The translations under genes were made by a program, and so were the position numbers. 64,000 nucleotides of DNA from Melioribacteraceae bacterium (GTDB lineage: Bacteria > Bacteroidota > Ignavibacteria > Ignavibacteriales > Melioribacteraceae), in assembly GCA_026983955.1 (NCBI GenBank), contig JALSTB010000012.1, positions 26,422 to 90,421 on the forward strand, read 5' to 3'. Of the stretch, positions 47,499-56,857 are shown piece by piece (the stretch's first letter is position 1; each line of letters opens with the position of its first letter). Below the pieces are notes generated by a model. It ran no database searches and was not told where the DNA came from. It saw nothing but the letters and a program-made list of their open reading frames with translations.

Positions 47499-47509
47499 GT
47501 TTCTTTTAA

Positions 47510-47582
47510 GCCATCTTAGCTCAGTTGGTAGAGCAGCTCACTCGTAATGAGCAGGTCAGCGGTTCGAGTCCGCTAGATGGCT
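47510..47582 (+). tRNA. tRNA-Thr (anticodon CGU)
   Basis: All four stems are intact: acceptor GCCATCT/AGATGGC, D stem GCTC/GAGC, anticodon stem GCTCA/TGAGC and T stem AGCGG/CCGCT with TTCGAGT loop. The anticodon loop CTCGTAA gives CGU, reading ACG (Thr). The discriminator is T and CCA is not encoded. Confidence 0.97.
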
Positions 47583-47602
47583 CTGAAAATCGTTTGTAAA
47601 CG

Positions 47603-47660
47603 GGGACTGTCATAAAAAATTAGGATAAATTTTGAACAGTCCCTTCTCTTTTCCTCCTTT
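47603..47660 (+). terminator. Probable terminator after tRNA-Thr
   Basis: GGGACTGT and its exact complement ACAGTCCC lie 25 bases apart, with a second AT-rich stem inside (AAAATT/AATTTT), followed by a T-rich run. It separates the HU-to-tRNA unit from the division cluster. Confidence 0.65.
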
Positions 47661-47770
47661 TTAATACAAATCTAACCGGAAAATAATCCTTTTATTCTAA
47701 CCGGTTTTAACACAATAAGTTAAATCCTTGTCACATAATTTGTCATTTATAATAATTTTTAAAAAAATAC

Positions 47771-47801
47771 TTGACTTTCCCCAAAAAAAACAGTTATTTT
47801 G
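47771..47801 (+). promoter_or_regulatory. Promoter of the mraZ-ftsZ cluster
   Basis: TTGACT, 18 bases, TATTTTG. It serves as an ordinary -35/-10 pair and nearly fits the TTG/TAnnTTTG pattern. It lies about 45 bases before the mraZ ATG and just upstream of the repeated boxes. Confidence 0.5.
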
Positions 47802-47808
47802 CTATCCC

Positions 47809-47834
47809 GTGGGGAATTGTGTTGAATTATCCCA
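47809..47834. promoter_or_regulatory. Candidate MraZ-binding repeats
   Basis: GTGGGGAATT is followed directly by GTGTTGAATT, a ten-base direct repeat. MraZ is known to bind TGGG-type boxes with ten-base spacing upstream of its own gene. The same bases also form an imperfect palindrome TGGGGAATT/AATTATCCCA. Confidence 0.45.
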
Positions 47835-47848
47835 AAAAATGTCAAATT

Positions 47849-48298
47849 ATGTTTATAGGAAGTTTTAAATATTCGATTGATTCAAAAGGAAGGGTTAGCA
47901 TTCCGGCCAAGCTGCGAAAGTTTATAAATCCGGAAGCAAACGATTCTTTCGTTATGACGAGGGGTACTGCTCAATGCATCGATTTGTATCCATTGGATCA
48001 ATGGAAAGAACTGGTGGTTACCAAATTGAACCAGCTGAACACATTCGATCCCAAAGAAGCAATGTTCTTAAGGATGTTTTTGCAGGAAGCCGCCGAAGAT
48101 AAACTCGATTCGCAATCGAGAATTCTTATCCCCAAATCATTAATAGAATTTGCCGGCATAGAAAAAGAAGTGTTCATTATAGGAGCAATTAAAAAAATAG
48201 AAATTTGGAATCCCAAAATTTACGACAAGTATATTCAAGAGAACAAAGTTCCGTACTCGGATATTGCGCGTGAAGTAATGAAAATAAAAGAACAATGA
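47849..48298 (+). CDS. mraZ: Division/cell-wall cluster repressor MraZ
   Basis: A 149-residue regulator of the SpoVT/AbrB-like fold with two copies of the MraZ half (GSFKYSIDSKGRVSIPAKLR near the start and EDKLDSQSRILIPKSLIEFAG in the second half). It normally represses its own cluster. The frame is open for 26 codons upstream, but those cross the promoter; the ATG before FIGSF is the family's usual start. The stop overlaps the next gene (ATGA). Confidence 0.93.
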   Translation: MFIGSFKYSIDSKGRVSIPAKLRKFINPEANDSFVMTRGTAQCIDLYPLDQWKELVVTKLNQLNTFDPKEAMFLRMFLQEAAEDKLDSQSRILIPKSLIEFAGIEKEVFIIGAIKKIEIWNPKIYDKYIQENKVPYSDIAREVMKIKEQ

Positions 48299-49215
48299 GT
48301 TTGCATGTTCCGGTTCTACTTAATGAAAGTTTGGAATTTTTAATTACCGATAAGTCCGGAAATTATTTTGACGCAACAATAGGATACGGAGGTCACGCTT
48401 CTGAAATACTTAAAAGATTAAATAGCAATGCTACCTTGGTCGGCACCGACAAGGATGAAAAAGCTTACAAGCATTGCAAAGAAAAATTTGAAGGTGATTC
48501 CAGAGTAAAAATATTCAACACCGGTTTTACCGAAATTAAGAGAGTATCCATGATTCAATTTATTGACGCTTACGATGGAATTTTTGCCGACCTCGGGGTC
48601 TCATCGGTTCAGCTCGATGACAGCTCACTCGGGTTTACCTACAGAACCGGTAGTCCGCTCGACCTCAGAATGGACAAATCAAAAGGTAAACCGGCTTCCT
48701 ACATCATTAACAATTATCCACTTGAAAAATTGATTGAAATTCTCAAAAAATACGGTGAAGTTAAAAATGCCGGAAGGATTGCACGTAGAATTATTGAGCG
48801 AAGAGGTGTTGAAAAAATCGAAACCACATTGCAATTAAGGGAGGTTGTGGAAGGTGCAATTCCTAAACATAAATCATTTAAAATTTTATCTCAAGTATTT
48901 CAAGCTTTTAGAATTTATGTGAATAACGAACTGGAAGAATTGAAATCTTTTTTATCTGATGCGGTTGACATGCTTAAACCCGGAGGTAGACTGGTAGTTA
49001 TTTCGTATCATTCGCTGGAAGACCGTATAGTAAAAGAAACTTTCAAATACGAATCTTTATCGTGTGTTTGTCCGCCCGAGCTACCTGTTTGCGTATGCAA
49101 CAAGGAGCAAAGATTGAAAATTATTACGAAAAAACCGCTAGTTGCCGGTGAAGAAGAAATTAAAAACAACAAGCGCTCACGTAGCGCTAAACTTAGAGTA
49201 GCGGAGAAAATATAG
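48295..49215 (+). CDS. rsmH: 16S rRNA (cytosine-1402-N4)-methyltransferase RsmH
   Basis: SAM-dependent enzyme (formerly MraW) methylating C1402 of 16S rRNA. The 306-residue protein has HVPVLLNESLEFL at the start, the SAM site ATIGYGGHASEIL, GIFADLGVSSVQLDD, RTGSPLDLRMD and the late ISYHSLEDRIVK. It sits in its standard place between mraZ and ftsL. Confidence 0.96.
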   Translation: MSLHVPVLLNESLEFLITDKSGNYFDATIGYGGHASEILKRLNSNATLVGTDKDEKAYKHCKEKFEGDSRVKIFNTGFTEIKRVSMIQFIDAYDGIFADLGVSSVQLDDSSLGFTYRTGSPLDLRMDKSKGKPASYIINNYPLEKLIEILKKYGEVKNAGRIARRIIERRGVEKIETTLQLREVVEGAIPKHKSFKILSQVFQAFRIYVNNELEELKSFLSDAVDMLKPGGRLVVISYHSLEDRIVKETFKYESLSCVCPPELPVCVCNKEQRLKIITKKPLVAGEEEIKNNKRSRSAKLRVAEKI

Positions 49216-49539
49216 GTGAAGCGAAACAATAAAGCATTTTTGAAAAAATTACTTGTCGCTATTCTCACTATTACGCCATTACTGTTTGTTCATTTATACT
49301 CAATTAACGAAATCGAAAAATTAAACTCGTTGAAAAACGAAAAACAAATTTTGCTTAACGATTTGAATGATCGTTTGGAAGCCAAACGTGTTGAAGTTCA
49401 AAAATTGTCTTCGGAAGAAGTAATTATTCCCAAAGCGTTTAAACTGGGATTGGTAAAAATAAACAACTTAAATAAAATAAAAATTAACAAAAGTAAGATT
49501 GAACTAATTAAAGAAATTGTAGAAAAGAAATATGATTAA
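49216..49539 (+). CDS. ftsL: FtsL-like division protein
   Basis: 107 residues: a short basic cytoplasmic N-terminus, one helix (LLVAILTITPLLFVHLYSI), and a coiled coil (NSLKNEKQILLNDLNDRLEA). Sequence conservation in FtsL is poor. The call rests on this topology and on the position between rsmH and the FtsI gene. The GTG start follows the rsmH stop directly; the end overlaps ftsI by eight bases. Confidence 0.75.
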   Translation: MKRNNKAFLKKLLVAILTITPLLFVHLYSINEIEKLNSLKNEKQILLNDLNDRLEAKRVEVQKLSSEEVIIPKAFKLGLVKINNLNKIKINKSKIELIKEIVEKKYD

Positions 49540-51553
49540 TAACCGTGCGCTTGTATTAACGGCTTTTGTATTTATTCTCTTTGGTCTGCTTGTGGCCAGA
49601 CTTTTTGTAATACAAATTGCAAGTCACGAAAAATATAAATCGCAAGCTGACAAGCAACAAAACAAAATAATCACGCTAAAAGCCGAAAGGGGAATTATAC
49701 TTGACAGAAACGGTGAAATTTTAGCATATACGAAACAAGACAATACTTTATATGCCGATTGCAGAATGTTAAACGGAAGGTTCAAGAAAGACAGAAAAAA
49801 AATTGCGAATAAATTGGCACAAATATTTGGCAAAAAACCATCGTACTACATAAAAAAAATCAAACGGGGCAAAGGAAATATTATACTGGAAAAGAAAGTC
49901 AGTCAAGAAAAGGCGAGACTATTGGAAGATTTTGTAGCAAGCGGATTTTATAAAATACAGGATTACACGAGGGTCTATCCGTACGAAAATATAACGGCTC
50001 ATATTATCGGTGCTGTTGACAGACAGCTGAGGGGAATCGACGGAATTGAAAAATTATACAACAAATATCTTTTGGGCAAAGACGGATATTTGGTAACCGA
50101 GCAAGATGCACGTGGTAAGAAAGTAACAGTGTTGTATGATCAATCTTTGGATCCGCAAGCAGGTTATGAAGTTATTTTAACGGTGAATAAAAGTTACCAG
50201 AAAATATTACGGGAAGAACTTGCCAAGGGTTTGAAAAAATACAAAGGGAAAGCCGGAGTTGGAATAATAATCGATCCGAACACCGGAGAAATTTTATCGC
50301 TGGTGAATTTACCCGATTTTGCACCTTCCAAGTACGGAAGATATCCCGAAAAAAACAGACGGAACAGAGCGGTAAGCGATACGTATGAACCGGGCTCTAC
50401 AATAAAACCGGTTGTTGTTGCTATGCTCTTGGAACACGGTTTGGCAAAACCGTATGAAATGATCAATACCGAAAACGGAAAGTACAGAATTAAAGGCGCT
50501 ACTATTCACGATACCCATAAATACAAAAAGCTAACCGTTTCAGAAATAATTGAACATTCGAGCAATATTGGAATTGTTAAACTTAGCGACAGGATTGATG
50601 CAAAGCTATTTTATAAAGGCTTGCGCGACTTCGGGTTTGGTAATTTTACGGAAATAGATTTGCCCGGCGAAGCAAAGGGAATGCTTAAAAAACCGATGCA
50701 TTATTCGGCTATTTCCAAAGCATTTATCGCTCACGGTTATGAAATTTCCGTTACCCCTGTTCAAATGATAACAGCATACGCAGCATTAATTAACGGCGGA
50801 TATTTACTTCGTCCGTTTACCGTTAAAAAAATAGTTGATGACGAAGGCAGAACGGTTTTTGCAAATGAAAAGAAAGAAATCAGAAGAGTTATCAGTGAAA
50901 AGACTTCCGGTGAAATTAAAAATATGTTAATTGGCGTTGTTGAAAACGGAACCGCACAATTGGCTCAATTGGATAATGTACTTGTCGGAGGTAAAACCGG
51001 AACTTCACAAAAATTAATAAACGGAAGGTACTCAAACAGACTGTACAATTCTTCCTTCATTGGCTTTCTGCCTGCAGATAAACCAAAATTACTTTGTCTG
51101 ATTTTGGTTGATTCTCCCGAAATAGGCCGCTACGGCGGACAAGTTGCCGCTCCCATTTTCAGAAATGTTATGAAAAGAATTATCGACGTCGATTTGAATC
51201 TTGATTTGGAGAAAAAACATATCAGAAGAAATAAAACATCAATAACAAAATTGATTGCCGGAACGGAAAACCGTGATAATCACGAAGGTTTCCTGAATCC
51301 CGGAACAATAAATAAAAAATCCGATAATACTAAATTTGATAAATTAAACTTGAATATAATGCCTGATCTGAAAAACAGACCGATACGGGAGGCAATAGCA
51401 ATATTAAGTAGATTGAAAATTAAGTACAAAGTAGTGGGTAACGGCAAAGTAATTGGACAAAGCATAAAACCGGGCACCAAACTAACCGGCAAATTGACAT
51501 GTGTTTTGAAATGTAAAATGATTAATGTGCCGAACGGGGTAATAAATAATTGA
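49532..51553 (+). CDS. ftsI: Penicillin-binding protein FtsI with C-terminal PASTA domain
   Basis: Septal transpeptidase of 673 residues. One N-terminal helix, the dimerisation domain (RGIILDRNGEILAYT), then the transpeptidase: Ser289-TIK (active site) in EPGSTIKP, S343-S-N and K488-TGT. After residue 590 comes a linker and one PASTA domain (MPDLKNRPIREAIAILSRL). PASTA domains are standard in Gram-positive PBP2x but also seen in the Bacteroidota/Chlorobi group. The stop codon shares one base with the murE start. Confidence 0.93.
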   Translation: MINNRALVLTAFVFILFGLLVARLFVIQIASHEKYKSQADKQQNKIITLKAERGIILDRNGEILAYTKQDNTLYADCRMLNGRFKKDRKKIANKLAQIFGKKPSYYIKKIKRGKGNIILEKKVSQEKARLLEDFVASGFYKIQDYTRVYPYENITAHIIGAVDRQLRGIDGIEKLYNKYLLGKDGYLVTEQDARGKKVTVLYDQSLDPQAGYEVILTVNKSYQKILREELAKGLKKYKGKAGVGIIIDPNTGEILSLVNLPDFAPSKYGRYPEKNRRNRAVSDTYEPGSTIKPVVVAMLLEHGLAKPYEMINTENGKYRIKGATIHDTHKYKKLTVSEIIEHSSNIGIVKLSDRIDAKLFYKGLRDFGFGNFTEIDLPGEAKGMLKKPMHYSAISKAFIAHGYEISVTPVQMITAYAALINGGYLLRPFTVKKIVDDEGRTVFANEKKEIRRVISEKTSGEIKNMLIGVVENGTAQLAQLDNVLVGGKTGTSQKLINGRYSNRLYNSSFIGFLPADKPKLLCLILVDSPEIGRYGGQVAAPIFRNVMKRIIDVDLNLDLEKKHIRRNKTSITKLIAGTENRDNHEGFLNPGTINKKSDNTKFDKLNLNIMPDLKNRPIREAIAILSRLKIKYKVVGNGKVIGQSIKPGTKLTGKLTCVLKCKMINVPNGVINN

Positions 51554-53016
51554 TGAAACTAAGTGAAATTCTAAATAACATAAAGGTAATTCAAGTAACC
51601 GGAATGGTTGAGACTGAAATTAAAAATATCGAAATAGATTCAAGGGAAGTACGGAAAAATTCAATGTTTGTTGCAATTAAGGGCTTCAAAACCGACGGGC
51701 ATAAATTTATCGGTGATGCAATTTCAAAAGGTGCTACTGCCGTGGTGTTTGAAAATAAAAATGCAATTCCCGAAGGATTTGTGGCGAAAAATGACTTTGC
51801 CCAAATTATTGTGGAAAACAGCAGAAAAGCACTCGTGGAAATTTCACATGTGTTTTACAACAAACCATCGACAAAATTAAAATTAATCGGAATTACCGGT
51901 ACCAAAGGTAAAACCACCACTTCCTATTTTATAAAAAGTGTGTTAGATAAGCTGGAAATTAAAAACGGTTTGATAGGAACAAACAAATATATGGTTGGCG
52001 ACAAAGAATATTCATCCGAACTGACAACCCCGGAAGCCAATAAAATCAATTATCTGATGAACGAAATGGTTCTGAACGGCTGTGAATATTGCGTTATGGA
52101 GGTTTCGTCTCATTCAATTGCACTTAACCGAATCGATTATTTGGATTTTGATTTCGGAGTGTTCACAAACATAACTTCCGATCACATGGATTTTCATAAA
52201 ACTTTCGAGGATTATCTCGAAACGAAAAAAATATTTTTCACCCATTTAAAACCCGGTGCTGCTGTTATTGTCAATTCCGATGATCCAAACTGGCAACGGA
52301 TAACAGACAAAACTTCCGCAAAAGTTAAAACTTACGGAACAAAAAACAATCCTGATTTCCGGATGAGTGAAATTGAATATGATTTGAGTGGTACAAAGTT
52401 AACTGTTTCGTTTAATCAAAAAACGTATTCTCTGGAAACCAAATTAATCGGAAAATTTAATGCTTATAATGCAACGGCTGCATTTTCAACACTACTTCTT
52501 GCAGGTTACGATGCGGGTGAAGTATTGGAGGGAATTAAACAAACTCCGCAAGTGCCGGGCAGATTCGAGGTGATTGGCAAAGGTAATAAGAAAATCATAA
52601 TAGATTATTCCCATACGGCAGACAGTTTGAAAGAAGCCCTGTTGGCCATTCACCACATCGTTAAAGATAACCGGAAAATTTACACCGTATTTGGTTGCGG
52701 AGGCGATCGCGACAGGCAAAAGCGCCCGGTGATGGGAAAAATTGCCGAGGATTTAAGTGATTTCGTAATTGTTACATCCGATAACCCTCGTTCCGAAGAC
52801 CCTTCGGCAATTATCGATGAGATAAAAAAAGGTATGAGTAAGGATAATCATATAATTATAGAAGACAGGGAAGAAGCAATCCGTTATGCAGTCATTTCTT
52901 CACCTGAAGATGCAGTGGTTTTAGTAGCGGGCAAGGGGCATGAAAATTATCAAGAAATTAAAGGGGAAAGAAAATATTTTTCCGATAAAGATACGGCATT
53001 AAAATATTTAAATTAA
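51553..53016 (+). CDS. murE: UDP-MurNAc-tripeptide synthetase MurE (meso-DAP type)
   Basis: ATP-dependent ligase adding the third residue of the stem peptide. In 487 residues it shows DSREVRKNSMFVAIKG, the ATP loop GITGTKGKTTTSYF, EVSSHSIALNRIDYL, GKFNAYNATAA and the DNPR motif (SDNPRSEDPSAI), which marks meso-diaminopimelate as substrate. ATG was taken in place of the adjacent TTG, giving a TGATG overlap with ftsI. Confidence 0.95.
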   Translation: MKLSEILNNIKVIQVTGMVETEIKNIEIDSREVRKNSMFVAIKGFKTDGHKFIGDAISKGATAVVFENKNAIPEGFVAKNDFAQIIVENSRKALVEISHVFYNKPSTKLKLIGITGTKGKTTTSYFIKSVLDKLEIKNGLIGTNKYMVGDKEYSSELTTPEANKINYLMNEMVLNGCEYCVMEVSSHSIALNRIDYLDFDFGVFTNITSDHMDFHKTFEDYLETKKIFFTHLKPGAAVIVNSDDPNWQRITDKTSAKVKTYGTKNNPDFRMSEIEYDLSGTKLTVSFNQKTYSLETKLIGKFNAYNATAAFSTLLLAGYDAGEVLEGIKQTPQVPGRFEVIGKGNKKIIIDYSHTADSLKEALLAIHHIVKDNRKIYTVFGCGGDRDRQKRPVMGKIAEDLSDFVIVTSDNPRSEDPSAIIDEIKKGMSKDNHIIIEDREEAIRYAVISSPEDAVVLVAGKGHENYQEIKGERKYFSDKDTALKYLN

Positions 53017-53019
53017 AAA

Positions 53020-54399
53020 TTGAGATTAACGATAAAGGACATATTCGAAATTGAATCGGCCGAGATTTTTAATCCGGATGAGTTTAAGCCGGTCACTAAA
53101 GTTGTAATTGATTCAAGAAAGGTTAAAAAAAAATCAATGTTTGTAGCAATTAAAGGGAACAGATTTGACGGACATAATTTTGTGAGGGAAGCCGTGAATA
53201 ACGGCGCCGGAGCAGTGGTTATTAACCGGAACAAGCTCGGTGAGTTTGAAGATTTGGAAATTCCTTTCGTTACGGTTAAAAATACTCTTAAAGCTTACGG
53301 TGATATCGCACGTATTTGGAGAAGAAAATTAAATGGAAATGTTATATCGATTACAGGCAGTAACGGAAAAACAACAACGAAAGAAATGTTATCCGTGCTG
53401 CTTTCCGAACGCTATAAAGTTACAAAAACGGAAAGCAATAACAATAATCAAATTGGTGTGCCTCTAACAATTTTGTCGGCTAATGAAAAAACTGAACTTT
53501 TGGTTCTTGAACATGGGACAAACCATTTCGGGGAAATAGAATATACCGCAAAAATTGCCGAGCCGGATTATTCTTTGATTACGAATATCGGTGATTCGCA
53601 TGTAGAATTTTTGAAAAACCGCAATGGCGTTTATAAAGAAAAATCAGCTTTACTGAAAATAACCGGTGAGCTTGGCGGTACGGTTTTTATAAATAACGAC
53701 GATCCGCTATTGTCTAAAAACAAAAACAAGTTCAATCATGTCGTTACATACGGGTTTAATAAACTGTCTAATGTACAAGGAACCATAACGGATTTCACGG
53801 AAAGCGGTAATCCGGAAATTAATATAAAAGGATTTGGCAAGAACTTATCGGTTGTTTTGCCGCTGCTGGGTTTCTCCAACGCAATCAACTATTTGGCTGC
53901 CGTTGCAGTTGCGCTTAAACTGGGATTGAAGAAAAGTGAAATTTTAAACGGTACAAAAAAAATAAAACCGGTTAATGGCAGACTTAATTTGATTAAACGG
54001 AAAGGATTCGCATTAATTGACGATACTTATAATTCCAATCCGCAATCGGTTAAAGAAGCTTTAGACGTTATAAAAAAAATAAATACTTACAAAAATAAAA
54101 TAATCATTTTGGGGGACATGTTTGAGTTGGGTGAAAAAAGTATTGAGTACCACAAAAAACTCGGAACTAAGATTAAGAGTGTAAAACCTATGATTGTATT
54201 GACCATTGGAAGACACATGAAATACTTAACTGACGAACTGGTACGTAAAAAATTAAATTCAGTTCATTTCAGGACAAGAAAAGCATTGGTAAAATATTTG
54301 GAAAAGTTGAATCTAAATGGTGCGTTGATTCTTATTAAAGGCTCACGTGGAATGCGAATGGAAGAATTTGTCGAACTAATTATGGAAAGAGAAAACTGA
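53020..54399 (+). CDS. murF: UDP-MurNAc-tripeptide-D-Ala-D-Ala ligase MurF
   Basis: Adds D-Ala-D-Ala to the stem peptide. The 459-residue protein has VIDSRKVKKKSMFVAIKG, the ATP site SITGSNGKTTTKEML, NNNNQIGVPLTIL and DDTYNSNPQSVKEAL, all typical. The start is TTG, three bases after the murE stop; no ATG is available nearby. The gene for D-Ala-D-Ala ligase (ddl) is not in this cluster. The stop overlaps mraY by one base. Confidence 0.95.
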   Translation: MRLTIKDIFEIESAEIFNPDEFKPVTKVVIDSRKVKKKSMFVAIKGNRFDGHNFVREAVNNGAGAVVINRNKLGEFEDLEIPFVTVKNTLKAYGDIARIWRRKLNGNVISITGSNGKTTTKEMLSVLLSERYKVTKTESNNNNQIGVPLTILSANEKTELLVLEHGTNHFGEIEYTAKIAEPDYSLITNIGDSHVEFLKNRNGVYKEKSALLKITGELGGTVFINNDDPLLSKNKNKFNHVVTYGFNKLSNVQGTITDFTESGNPEINIKGFGKNLSVVLPLLGFSNAINYLAAVAVALKLGLKKSEILNGTKKIKPVNGRLNLIKRKGFALIDDTYNSNPQSVKEALDVIKKINTYKNKIIILGDMFELGEKSIEYHKKLGTKIKSVKPMIVLTIGRHMKYLTDELVRKKLNSVHFRTRKALVKYLEKLNLNGALILIKGSRGMRMEEFVELIMEREN

Positions 54400-55508
54400 T
54401 GTTTTACTATTTATTCGATTACATAAACAAAGTATTTAATCCACCCGGATTCGATGTGTTCAGATTTTTGTCGTTCCGTTCGGCACTTTCTGCAATAACG
54501 GCAATGTTTATTTCATTCTACGCGGGACCCAAAATAATCGCTTATTTAAAAAGAAAGCAAATAGGTGAAACAATAAGGGAAGTTGGACCTAAAACCCACA
54601 AAGTGAAAGCCGGTACACCGACAATGGGAGGAATTATAATAATTCTTTCGGTTGTAATTCCCGTTTTGTTGTGGAGCGATATAAAAAGCACCTATATAAT
54701 TTTGGTACTGGCGGGAACGCTGTGGTTGAGCTTTGTCGGTTTTGTGGATGATTACCTGAAAGTTGTAAAAAAATATTCAAAAGGGCTAATTGCAAGATAT
54801 AAATTAATGGGCCAAATTCTTATCGGATTGGTGGTTGGCGTAACCATTTACTTATTACCGGAATTTGCACCTTATAATACTCAGACGACTCTTCCGTTCT
54901 TTAAAAATTTGAATTGGGATTTTTCATATTTATACATACCGGCGGTTATTTTTATTATAACGGCAACATCGAATGCAGTAAACCTCACCGATGGATTGGA
55001 CGGTTTGGCGATAGGCTCAATGTTGATTGTAATGTTAACCTTGGCGGTTATTGCTTACATTTCCGGAAATAAAATTTATGCAGATTATCTTAACGTAATT
55101 TATTTACCAGGCTCGGGAGAGCTAACGATATACATAGCTGCATTTATTGGTGCCGGCTTGGGATTTCTCTGGTTTAATTTTTATCCCGCCGAAGTATTTA
55201 TGGGCGATACCGGTTCGTTGGCTCTTGGCGGGGCTTTCGGGATAATAACTATTTTAATTAAGAAAGAATTGCTTATTCCTATTTTGGGAGGAATATTTTT
55301 TGTTGAAGCCTTATCGGTTATAATTCAAAGAATGTATTTTAAATACACAAAGAAAAAATACGGAGAAGGCAAAAGGGTTTTCAAAATGGCGCCTATTCAT
55401 CATCACTTTGAATTGATGGGATGGGCGGAACCCAAGATTGTTGTAAGGTTTTACATTATCTCGATCATATTTGCAATAATCAGTTTGGCTTCGTTCAAAA
55501 TCAGATGA
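54399..55508 (+). CDS. mraY: Phospho-MurNAc-pentapeptide transferase MraY
   Basis: Integral membrane enzyme making lipid I. The 369 residues contain about ten helices and the signatures KAGTPTMGGI, FVGFVDDYLKV with the catalytic Asp pair, NAVNLTDGLDGLAIG, FMGDTGSLALGG and PIHHHFELMGW. The ATG overlaps the murF stop by one base and the end overlaps murD (ATGA). Confidence 0.97.
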   Translation: MFYYLFDYINKVFNPPGFDVFRFLSFRSALSAITAMFISFYAGPKIIAYLKRKQIGETIREVGPKTHKVKAGTPTMGGIIIILSVVIPVLLWSDIKSTYIILVLAGTLWLSFVGFVDDYLKVVKKYSKGLIARYKLMGQILIGLVVGVTIYLLPEFAPYNTQTTLPFFKNLNWDFSYLYIPAVIFIITATSNAVNLTDGLDGLAIGSMLIVMLTLAVIAYISGNKIYADYLNVIYLPGSGELTIYIAAFIGAGLGFLWFNFYPAEVFMGDTGSLALGGAFGIITILIKKELLIPILGGIFFVEALSVIIQRMYFKYTKKKYGEGKRVFKMAPIHHHFELMGWAEPKIVVRFYIISIIFAIISLASFKIR

Positions 55509-56857
55509 AAGATTTGCGCGGTAAAAGAATTTCGATACTTGGTGCTGTAAGAAGTGGAGTTGGTGCTGCAAGACTGGCTAAAAAAGTTGGTGCAATTCCG
55601 TTTGTGAGTGACGTTGCACCGGAAGAGAAACTCAAAGACGTTCTTTACATATTGAAACAAGAAAACATCGAGTATGAAACCGGTGGACATACCGGCAAAG
55701 TGTATGGTGCCGATTTCATTGTTACAAGTCCGGGTGTGCCTTCTGATTCCACTGTGCTCCAACTTGCCAAGGAAAAGGGCATTGATGTTGTTAGTGAAAT
55801 TGAATTTGCATCCTGGTTTTGTAAAGGTAAGATTATTGCAATTACGGGAACGAACGGAAAAACAACAACTACCACTTTATGTGCGCATGTTTTGAATTCT
55901 GCCGGTAAAACCTGTTACTTAGCCGGAAACATCGGCAAAGCTTTTTCCGACATCGTGATGGATGTAAAAGAAAACGAGTTCGTTGCCTTGGAAGTCTCGA
56001 GTTTTCAGCTCGATTTTATTAAAAATTTCAAACCGGATATTTCGGTTTTGCTGAATATTACTCCGGATCATTTAAATCGATATAATAACGACTTTAATTT
56101 ATATATTAAATCGAAAATGAGAATTTTTGAAAATCAAACAACCAATGAACATTTGATTTACAATTTTGATGATGAAATTGTAAAGAGGATTGTGGCGGAA
56201 AGCAAGACCGCTTTGATTCCTTTTTCGATTAAGGAAAACCCCGGTACCGGTGTGGTTCTTGATAAAAAGAAAATTGTTTTTCTCAGCGAAGATACCGCCG
56301 AAGAAGTTTGCGACTTGGGTGAGTTGAGTCTGAAAGGCGAGCATAATTTGATGAACTCTATGGCTGTTATAGGTATTGCCAAAACCTTGGGCATAGAAAA
56401 TAAAATCATAAAAAAAGCTCTGGGGAATTTCGAAGGCGTTGAACACAGATTGGAATTGGTAAGGGAATTAAACGGTGTGAAATTTATCAACGATTCAAAA
56501 GCGACAAATATAGATTCCGTTTGGTACGCTTTAAGAAGTTTCGAATCCGGTATTTATTTGATTTTAGGCGGGCAGGACAAAGGTAACGATTACAATAGAA
56601 TTAAAAACCTTGTTAAGGAAAGAGTAAAAAAAATATATGCAATAGGTAGTTCGGCTGAAAAAATTTACGGTTTTTTCAAAGAGATTGTACCGGTGGAAAT
56701 TGTAAATAATTTCGACGAATGTGTGTCAAAAGCCCGAAACGAAGCAAGCCCGGGCAGTGTGGTTTTGCTTTCACCGGCATGCGCCAGTTTCGATATGTTC
56801 CGGAATTATGAAGAAAGAGGAAAATTTTTCAAAGAAGCGGTTAATAAATTAAAATGA
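55505..56857 (+). CDS. murD: UDP-MurNAc-L-alanine:D-glutamate ligase MurD
   Basis: Adds D-Glu, 450 residues. The start KDLRGKRISILGAVRSGVGAARL is a Rossmann-like UDP site. GTNGKTTTTTLCAHVL is the ATP loop, and EVSSFQLDFI and NDSKATNIDSVWYALRSF are conserved. The frame is open a further 28 codons into mraY, but the ATG at the overlap is the standard start. Order mraY-murD-ftsW is the usual one. Confidence 0.96.
   Translation: MKDLRGKRISILGAVRSGVGAARLAKKVGAIPFVSDVAPEEKLKDVLYILKQENIEYETGGHTGKVYGADFIVTSPGVPSDSTVLQLAKEKGIDVVSEIEFASWFCKGKIIAITGTNGKTTTTTLCAHVLNSAGKTCYLAGNIGKAFSDIVMDVKENEFVALEVSSFQLDFIKNFKPDISVLLNITPDHLNRYNNDFNLYIKSKMRIFENQTTNEHLIYNFDDEIVKRIVAESKTALIPFSIKENPGTGVVLDKKKIVFLSEDTAEEVCDLGELSLKGEHNLMNSMAVIGIAKTLGIENKIIKKALGNFEGVEHRLELVRELNGVKFINDSKATNIDSVWYALRSFESGIYLILGGQDKGNDYNRIKNLVKERVKKIYAIGSSAEKIYGFFKEIVPVEIVNNFDECVSKARNEASPGSVVLLSPACASFDMFRNYEERGKFFKEAVNKLK

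Noticed and set aside
47603..47643. Hairpin ends GGGACTGT/ACAGTCCC resemble terminal repeats of some insertion sequences (possible MITE remnant)
   Set aside because: Only 41 bases long, no target duplication visible, directly after a tRNA and followed by T-rich DNA; a terminator explains it.
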